A stretch of DNA of 64,000 bases from Scleroderma bovista. Its lineage: Eukaryota > Basidiomycota > Agaricomycetes > Boletales > Sclerodermataceae. The DNA lies in assembly GCA_037178675.1 (NCBI GenBank), contig JAYMGJ010000335.1:1-64000 (forward strand). Direction: 5' to 3'. Each line of letters begins with the position of its first letter. The stretch's first letter is position 1. Positions 56,769 to 64,000 of this stretch are shown here, piece by piece. Made by a program: the position numbers and the translations under genes. Under the pieces are notes generated by a model that searched no databases, was not told the origin of the DNA, and saw nothing but the letters and a program-made list of their open reading frames with translations.

Positions 56769-59449
56769 TCAAAAAGTACCCCCGTCCCAGCTCGCGCGCT
56801 TGCGTTTGTTATCGTTGGCTTTTCGCAGCTGCAAATCCTGCGGCGAGACGAAGCTCGCCCCGCGATGGTGCAGACCGTGCGGGAGACGAGCGACGAAGCC
56901 CGAATCAGCAAACAGCACATGAGTCGCCTGGAATGCCTGTGACACGGTCGAATACGGGGATGACGTCGCGGGAGCCGAGCGAAGCGAAGAGTTGGTCCTC
57001 GCCAGATCCAGAGCCTGTCCTTGCCTCGAGGTGTCCGCTGAGCCAGAACCAGACTCGTGGTGGCTGCCACTGTAGTAATGCAGGTCGAGGAACGGGAGAC
57101 CGTGGTTATCCGGCGGAATGGAGGAACGCCATGTGTCTGCAGCGTGTGGGACAGCAGCGTCGGTGGTGTCAGTGTTGTGGGGGTGGGTTGGTTCCCCGAC
57201 ATGTGCGGGCTGCGGGGCTGTGCTGAAAAAAGGGAGCGAACGGGTGGTCGAAATCGGAGGCTGAGAGTGCTCGCCGTGGCCAGCCTGCGACCGTGCACTG
57301 TTCAGCCGGGCCTCAGAAGGTGGAACAGAGATGGACCGGCCACTGCCATGCGGGTGGGGGTGATGATGATGCTGATGGTGGAAATGCGATTGCAAGCGCA
57401 TCGAGCGGTCCAGCGGAGTAGCAGGTGGGGTCGAGTGTGTAAGATCGGCAATATCATCCATGTTATTCTGGGAGGAAGCGATGCCGAAGAGATCTAGGGT
57501 CGTCAGAGACGTCTCCTTGTCATCTTTTTGCACTTCAATCTCGGGGACGACGGATGCAGGGTCGCGCTGGATCTCGACTTGATCATTGAGCGTAATCGAC
57601 GCCAGCTCGATCTCGTCAATGCCAGGGAGTGGGGTTGTGTGCATCGGGATGGAATGCAGGCCAGTGGACTGTGGTACACCGGACAGACCGAGGCCGAACT
57701 CGGGACCATAATACGCCTGTTGCGACTGGTGAGTGCGCGCACCGAAAATGAGGTCGCCGGCGTAGTTGGAGTGAAATCCACGGAAGCTGCTGGTGGGAAA
57801 CATCTCCGGGTCGGAAAATGCAGAGTGGGTGTCGCCAATTCCGGCTTCGGAAGCAAAGTCGTGCGGAAAGGTGGTGGGAAAAAGATCATATCGATCCATG
57901 ACACCATGGCTGAGGTGATGAAAGGAAAAGGGGGACGATGATGCGGGAGAGAGGCCATCTGCGAAAGAAGATCCGCTGCTGGAGAATGCAGAGGTGTCAA
58001 GGCGGGGATTAGCAGAAAACCAATCTTGGGGACCCCATGCGGACTTGCCGATGGTAGGCACGCGACGTATGAAGGGTGATTGATTGAGGAGATAGTCTGA
58101 AGAGAGATGAGATGATGTGGGTGACCCTGCATTAGTGGACCAACTGCTGGAATGAATGGGCGTCTCCAAACCAGACCAGGTGGTCTGAGATTGTGACGAG
58201 TCGGTGAGTTCGGACAATGAGTGGGCAGCACTAGGCATGAAGTCAGGTATGGAGAGAGGCTCAGATAGAGGGTCGATGGCCTCCATGTCCACCTCGGCGA
58301 ATGGTTCTGAGGAGGACGAGGCATCGGCCAGTGGTGAAGTCTCTATGGAGATGGGCGGGCACTTGAGGAGCCTAGTCCTGCCGTCCTCTTCGCCGCCCGA
58401 GCTCTCTTCTTCCTCTGAGCACGTCGCGCTCTCAGGGACGCTCTTTGTGCCACCACGGAGGAACCCCTGCCTAGAAGCCCGCTTCTTTCGCGTAGGACCG
58501 ATATGGCTGCTGCTAGAACTGGTGAGCTGATCGTCCGTTGCTGCGCGCACAGGAAGGAGGACACCGCCTTCCTTGCGCTTCTTGGACGAATTGCGCGGCT
58601 TGTATCCTGCAGCTTGATAGAGTTCAGGGAAGGCATTTCGAAAACGGTCACGGAGATCCGTCGAGCGACGGTTCTGCTCCTGGAAGATAGGGTCTTTGAC
58701 GATAGCAGCCCAGACCGTGCCGTGCTTCTCGTAGCCAGCTTTGAGAGCACGGTCCTCTTCTTCGGTAAAAGGCCGGCGCTTCTTGCTGCGCGTCTTTTCG
58801 AAGATGGAGCGGCCGTCTGGTAGTGTCGAGCGTACTTTGCTAGAGAGGTGTGTCTTTGCATTGGGATAGTGCTCCTTGTACGCGTCAGGAAAGTAGGTTC
58901 GAAAGCTGAATGAAAGAGCGTATGAGTTGGGCAGCGCAGAGGACGGAGATGAAAAAAGCTCACCGATCTTTGAGGTCGACTGGGGAGCGATTGTCGAATT
59001 TGAGACTGGGGTCTTTGAGAATGGCTTTCCAGTTGCCAACGCCCCACTGGGATGAGGGGAGGGGGGACGGTGAGAATGCAACATCAAGAAAGGGCGGAGA
59101 GAGCGCGTACGGTGTTGCACCCAGTGACGAGCATCTGGGTTTCTTCCTCGGACCATTTCTTGCGCTGCTTCTTCTGCTGTATGACCAGCCCGCCCTCGAG
59201 GGGCTGGGAGACAGCGTCGTCAGCGATTTTGCGAAGCTTGCCCTTCCGTTCCGGCATGGACGCGGACTCGGTGTGGAAGGTTAGGCCGGTATCGTCGCGA
59301 AAGTTGCACGCGGGCACGAGGCGAGGCGAGGAGGGCAGCGCGAGCGAGACGCGCCGTTGCTTGAGGGTCGAGGAGGACGAGGACGAGGGTGGTGGTGCGG
59401 AGAACGAGAAGGTATGCTGGGACGGAGAGCAGGTCGACGGCTCTGGCAT
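56769..59449 (-). CDS. TAY1: Tay1-like double-Myb telomere-binding protein
   Basis: Three exons: 59449-59111, 59046-58964 and 58905-56769, with introns of 64 and 58 nt. Two Myb/SANT repeats lie side by side near the N terminus. The first runs from KKWSEEETQMLVTGCNT through VGNWKAILKDP to the telobox-like VDLKDRFRTYFPDAYK. The second runs from RRPFTEEEDRALKAGYEKHG through VWAAIVKDP to TDLRDRFRNAFPELYQ. The VDLKD[KR][FW]R signature is that of telobox proteins; a tandem pair is the layout of Yarrowia Tay1 and its basidiomycete relatives, which bind double-stranded telomere repeats. The remaining 600 or so residues are Ser/Pro/His-rich and probably disordered. Start chosen at MPEPSTCSPSQHTF because the longer upstream frame is not protein-like. 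A transcription-factor role is an alternative. Confidence 0.7.
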
Positions 59450-59681
59450 GGAGGACGAGGAGAGCTGCTGATAATCTGTGGGGGTTAATAAACACAGAGC
59501 GCGGATATGAATGAAGAACAAAAATTTGTCTGTGCGCGTCGTGGGCTGCAACGAGGACGAGTGAACCAAACAAGTGCGTTGGGTCTGACATTCCATCTTT
59601 GCATTAAACATATCCGGACCCGCATCGTGCACTCCATGCGTCATGGACATCGAGATTACAATCTACAACACTAACAGAGCA

Positions 59682-61262
59682 CTAGGCTGACACCGACACC
59701 GCAGGCGCCATCCGCTGTTCCACACTGCCCAGCCTCTCCATCCACGAACCAAGTCGACTCCCCAGCTCCCCAATTTGTCCGCGTGAGAGCACACGCGGCT
59801 GCACCCATGTTATGTGTGCTTTCTGATCTACCTGGTCCAGCGAACCCCGTATCAACTTGAGGCTGCCAGCACGGCTGATTATCAGCAGCACGCTCCTCCG
59901 TCAGCAACCGGTCAGCGACGCACCTCAGCGCCTTCATCACAAGGTGTTCCACCTCGTCCAAGGGCAGCCGCGTCTCCTCTGCGATCGTCTGGAACGACAT
60001 TGTGCGGTCGTTGGAATTCCGCTTGAACACCGACTCAATCAGTGCCATCAGACATATCTTTTGGCGCAGAAATGGGTAGTTTTCTTCTAGAAGAGGCTGT
60101 TCGGGCGTCAGCAATCGGTCTATTTTACGCCAGCGCGGCTCTCCGCCTGCTGTCCACACCACGCCTGCACGCACGCACGCACCTCCTGCGGAAAAAGTGG
60201 TGCCAAGGCTTCGAATTTCCCAATGTTACCTTCGTTGAACGTGAAGAGCAACTTCTTGATCCAATCATGCTGCGTGTTGTCTAGCGCGTCGAGTATTGGA
60301 TGCATCAACTGAGAGCGAAGACACGCATTCACGACCACCCGCAGGCAAGATGATGACGATAATGAACACAGGGTATTTTGAAATGGTCGGAGTCGGACGC
60401 ACCAGTTCGCCAAAATTATAGATGGTATCGCCCAGGAATGCCGAAATGCCGAGATCGTGTGCACGCAGAAGTCGTTGATCGGCAGTTAGGTCAGTCGCGA
60501 CGTCGACGCAGGCGAGATAGAGCAACGACTGCTTGTAGTACGGCGCATAGTCCGCCTTTGCCTGCAAAGGATGTGTCTGTGGGAGGATGTGGCGTCGATA
60601 CATTCGGACAAACCTTGTAGTAATCCGCAGAGACGCAGTAGTATGCAGCGTTGACGGCATTTTCCACACCCTCGAGTTGATCCAACGTTTTGGCGGCTGT
60701 GTCCATATCTGTTTTGGTGCCCTCTAGATCACCGTAAAGCAATTTGGCATGTGCGATATTGGCGAGTAAGAGCACATGGGCTTCCTTTGATTTTGCCGTA
60801 TCAATCCGGGATAGGAGAGATGTAAGGAAGCCTAGCTGTGCCTGCGGGTCTTGGCGAGGCAAACATGAATTTGAATACGCGAGGTTATGACAAAGGTCAA
60901 ACGATCTTACTGTCAAGTTCTTTGGACACTTTCGTCGCCATTTCAACAAGTCGCTGCTGGTTCAGCTTGGACTCGAAGTCTCGCACAAAGTAATGGAAGA
61001 CGTCCACGCGGAACGGCTTCGAGCGAGGGTCGTCCAAGAAATCGCTCAGCTTGAGCGACAGCTGATGCCATAGCCTGAAAATGGGGTCAGCACGGAAGAC
61101 GGCCAAGCATCCTCTCACACACTTTCTCGTGTAGAGGTCGCCGAATGCTTCGAAGAACGAGTGCAGCTCTGGGGGGGTCGAGGTGAGTGCCTTCGTAATG
61201 AAGTCGTCCAGGACCAGTTTCGGGGGTGGCTGGGTGTAGTCAATCGGTGGTGGTGGAGGCAT
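59682..61262 (-). CDS. RPN9: 26S proteasome lid subunit Rpn9 (PSMD13)
   Basis: Exons on the minus strand read MPPPPPIDYTQPPPKLVLDD, LWHQLSLKLSDFLDDPRSKP, FESKLNQQRLVEMATKVSKE, then the helical-repeat region (AHVLLLANIAHAKLLYGDLE, AAYYCVSADYYK, KQSLLYLACVD, AFLGDTIYNFGEL, MHPILDALDNTQHDWIKKLL). The PCI winged helix follows (LRQKICLMALIESVFKRNSN, FQTIAEETRLPLDEVEHLVM, then, across an intron, LKLIRGSLDQVDQ and ITWVQPRVLSRGQ). This is the TPR-like plus PCI layout of Rpn9, a structural subunit of the 19S lid. Length about 390 aa fits the family. Six or seven short introns interrupt it. Start at ATG 61262; the stop at 59684-59682 follows the AVSVSA end. The double-Myb start codon lies 232 bp downstream on the same strand. 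Confidence 0.92.
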
Positions 61263-64000
61263 GATCGTTTGCTGCTGTCTGGGGGGGGAGATGAGCCGAG
61301 GGTCTGCAGTGACGCAGCCAAGTCGCCTCACCGCGACGCGCGTTGCAGCGTTGTTTGAGTGTATTTTGCAAAAGCCTTGAGAAATAACAAAACCAAAGTG
61401 ACTGGGAACCACTCGAAGCGAAAGGGCGACCACCACCGCCGCCGCTGCTGGTTCTGCTCGGCTGGCATCATGGGCTGACTCGTCGCTGGCTGCTTGACTC
61501 TTTCTGGGTGGGTGAGTGAACGTCGATGATGTAGTCGAAGGCGTGTTTCTGTCGTGTTCTGTCCTTGCTTCGTTTATTTCATTTGCCAGCTGCCGTCTCG
61601 TGGCTTGTTAGGGGCGCTTTTGACAATGTTTCACATTCCATCGCCCACTCGTTTCTCCGAGTCAAACCTTCGCCACCCTGGGGATGACGAGACGCGGGGG
61701 ATCAGGTCGGTCACACACTGCCCCGTTCGCTGTACTTTCGCTGACAGTCACTTTGATCAATCACCAATCACTCGACTACGGTTTTCTGTCATGCAATCAC
61801 GCTGCACGCATGTAGCCATCCCGGCGCTCTTACATCTTTCATTGATTGGACTCGATATGTATAGTCGACATCACGATGACGTGTCGTTGACGGCCCGAAG
61901 AGATGCGAGAATTCCGACTTGATCAAGAGACAAGGCAAGTCCCGGGCATCAAATCAAGGCGTGGGTTTGTGATAAAGAAGTAGATACGGTGAGAAAGATG
62001 ATGGGTTGTGATGCATAGGTTCTACGGAGGTGTAGGGCAGTCGCGGGCTCTTCAAGAACCCTGGCACTGACAACCCCGGTTGTGAAGACGAGTCTCGGAG
62101 AACACGTTGCGAGGTTGGGAATGGCAATTGCTTGATCTACTTTTGGCTGTGTAGAACACCCGCCAAAATGGACGAAGCCAGAATGGAGGTTGATCCGAGG
62201 ATACTCGTACAGCAACAAGAGGGACACGGTAATCCCACAGCACCAGATTGCTGCCCCATCGAGAGTCGAGGACACGAGGAGACGTGCGATCGAGAAGGAA
62301 AACGATGCACCAAACGGGTTAACACGTACGTAGACAGACAACTGAAACGTTAGAGTATACCACTTCTAAATGCTACCAATAGCGAGGAAGAAATCTCAGT
62401 TCACCTACACTTCCCGAAAGCACTTGTCAACTGTTGCAGACAATGAGTATGGGCACAGAAAATGAGGTCCCTGGCATAGTGCACCGCTCAACTCTGACCT
62501 TCGTAAATAAAGGCGAGGATTCGCACCACTCGTGATGTGAGCGGACTAGCAGAAAACCAACTGTGTGCATGTGCACACGAGGAAGACTAACTGAAGCACA
62601 GTCTCTTCTTTGGTGAAGGGACTTTGAGAATGGATCTGCTAATCTGCGGACATAAAATTACTTGCAGAATCACATAGGCCTTGCAAATGTCAGATAACAT
62701 ACCAACGAATCAAGACCGACCCGGATTATTAAAGTCATTGATAGGTCCATTTGCAGTAGCTGGAGTTTAGCGCCTGCGATGAGCTTGAATGAGATAGTGC
62801 ACCCTGCTTCTGGAAGAGTGGGAGTCTCAACGCTAGTACTGGCAACCCCTAGTCAATGTTGTCCCAAGTCAGCCCAGCGAGTACTTCATACCTTCGTATT
62901 ACGGCCCATTAAAATTTCATGCATGCTATGACGACTGGTGTACAACTGTTTGATCATAGCGCTTATGACATCATGCGCCGTATGGTTGTCCTGACATGTC
63001 GATTGCAGGGAGTTGCAGGGACCAATGTAGAGCTTCCACCCACAGATAGCATGCGAATAATGGTCGTTGTGGTTCGATCGTCCATTCCTGTTCCACGCTC
63101 ATGTGTTTCTCTCGATCGCGAGCCATTCGCCTTCAGTTCCTCGCCTAGTACGTGTGCTACAGGCTGATCGCCAAACGACTCAGGCCCCTTTGATTGCAGG
63201 ACTCAACCCCACGTAAGGGCTATTCGAGAGAATCTAGTGTCTCCCCACCTGTGGCTGTCGAGCTTGTAGAAGCGGTTCGTGAACGGAACAGGATTCCGTA
63301 TCATTTGTGTCCATGCTATCGTAGCCTTCATCAAGCGTTCGTGGATCCCAAGTTCTCACATTCGACATATACACACTTGAACGGCTTCTTCTGAGTGCGT
63401 GGGTACCTGTGCTTTCATCTGCTTCCATGGGCTCGTGCAGCGCATTCTTGATAGGCGATCAAGCCGCTTCAAGTTACACAGCACACAGCAATCATGCTTG
63501 ATCGCGCATTTCATGTCATAAAAGATGTGGGATTGTACTTGGAGCTGTACTGATACGGGGTTCCGGCATGGTGCTTGAAGCGACCTGTGAAAGGCCACTG
63601 TGTTTTTAGGGGTGGGACGCGTGCAATCAGTCTGATGAAAGAGCAAGGAAACACGCACTCGAAGACGTTTGTCGGAACATGAGCGGAACTCCTGCCATCC
63701 CGGAATTCTATTAGTTCAGTCGTGTTCATTAGGAAAGACTCACGAGGCCCTGCTCCGGGAACCGGTGCAAGTATGCTATTTGAATCCAACCATGGCTTTA
63801 ATCTCCACTCTAGAGGTGATATCTTCAGGTGGCAGAGGAATGGAAGTGGGGCAAATGCATGATACGCGACTCTCGGAACTTGAATTGATACGATTTTGGT
63901 ACATAGGGACAGCTTCATTTAGATACAACTCGGAGTTCATAAATCGTGAGGTTTCTTCCTGATTCTTGGCTGAATGATTATCTTGCTCTCAGGGATGATC
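61263..64000. other. No confidently recognised gene (right edge)
   Basis: The Rpn9 promoter is within the first few hundred bases. Beyond it, short ORFs occur on both strands (for example 61554-61922 plus, 62341-61949 minus, 62919-63167 plus). A minus-strand frame at 63918-63511 (reading NTTELIEFRDGRSSAHVPTN) with a GTGCGT donor near 63664 could be exons of a gene running leftwards, but I do not recognise it. No repeat or RNA gene was seen. Confidence 0.35.

Noticed and set aside
56534..57298. ORFs on both strands at the 3' end of the double-Myb gene
   Set aside because: Overlap the conserved-style frame of exon 3 and the 3' untranslated region; no recognisable content.
63511..63918. Possible gene on the minus strand at the right edge
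   Set aside because: A donor site and protein-like stretch exist, but no family was recognised and the exons could not be joined convincingly.

Overview
The window looks like an Agaricomycete (mushroom-forming basidiomycete) chromosome. Genes are split by introns of about 45-75 nt with GT...AG ends. Plavaka-type and Ty3-type elements abound, and the right side carries fungal housekeeping genes. No ribosomal RNA, tRNA gene or CRISPR array was seen.

Layout. Bases 1 to about 43,400 are a transposon graveyard. They start with two small genes of a mushroom family with an RNase H1 N-terminal (viroplasmin-like) module (574-2591), then a decayed member of an abundant Agaricomycete hypothetical family (3529-7057), a Ty3 RNase H remnant, and a degenerate satellite of about 165 bp (8008-8880). 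Next is a Plavaka (CACTA-group) transposase on the minus strand (13588-9081), cut by a solo LTR. Divergent from it is a small gene that has been cut into three pieces by two LTR retrotransposons. The first (14210-20546) is a young Ty3/chromovirus-like element with apparently identical LTRs. The second (20843-36459) is a 15.6-kb element whose own interior has no recognisable gene (LARD-like). A complete second Ty3 chromovirus (26925-34967, minus strand) is nested inside it. Further right are a DUF6532-like gene broken by a TRIM element (37857-39192) and a solo LTR (39618-40240), and a DDE transposase with a nonsense codon. From 43,519 on the window is gene-dense and euchromatic: PEX1, an OTU deubiquitinase, an SHPRH/IRC20-type RING-SNF2 protein, a Tay1-like double-Myb telomere-binding protein, and the proteasome lid subunit Rpn9.

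Most interesting structure. (1) Three complete LTR elements, one of them non-coding, share a self-priming architecture. Two bases after the 5' LTR lies an 11-nt primer site complementary to the predicted first 11 nt of the transcript, which sits 35-37 nt downstream of a TATA box. (2) Both coding Ty3 elements have -1 frameshift signals at the gag stop; one has a perfect 11-bp hairpin 6 nt downstream. (3) The nested element carries a convergent, spliced antisense gene with its own TATA box, encoding a coiled-coil protein with a six-cysteine cluster. (4) LTR differences and most nonsense codons look like CpG deamination. The nested element is more diverged between its LTRs than the element that contains it, which suggests the composite may have moved as one unit.
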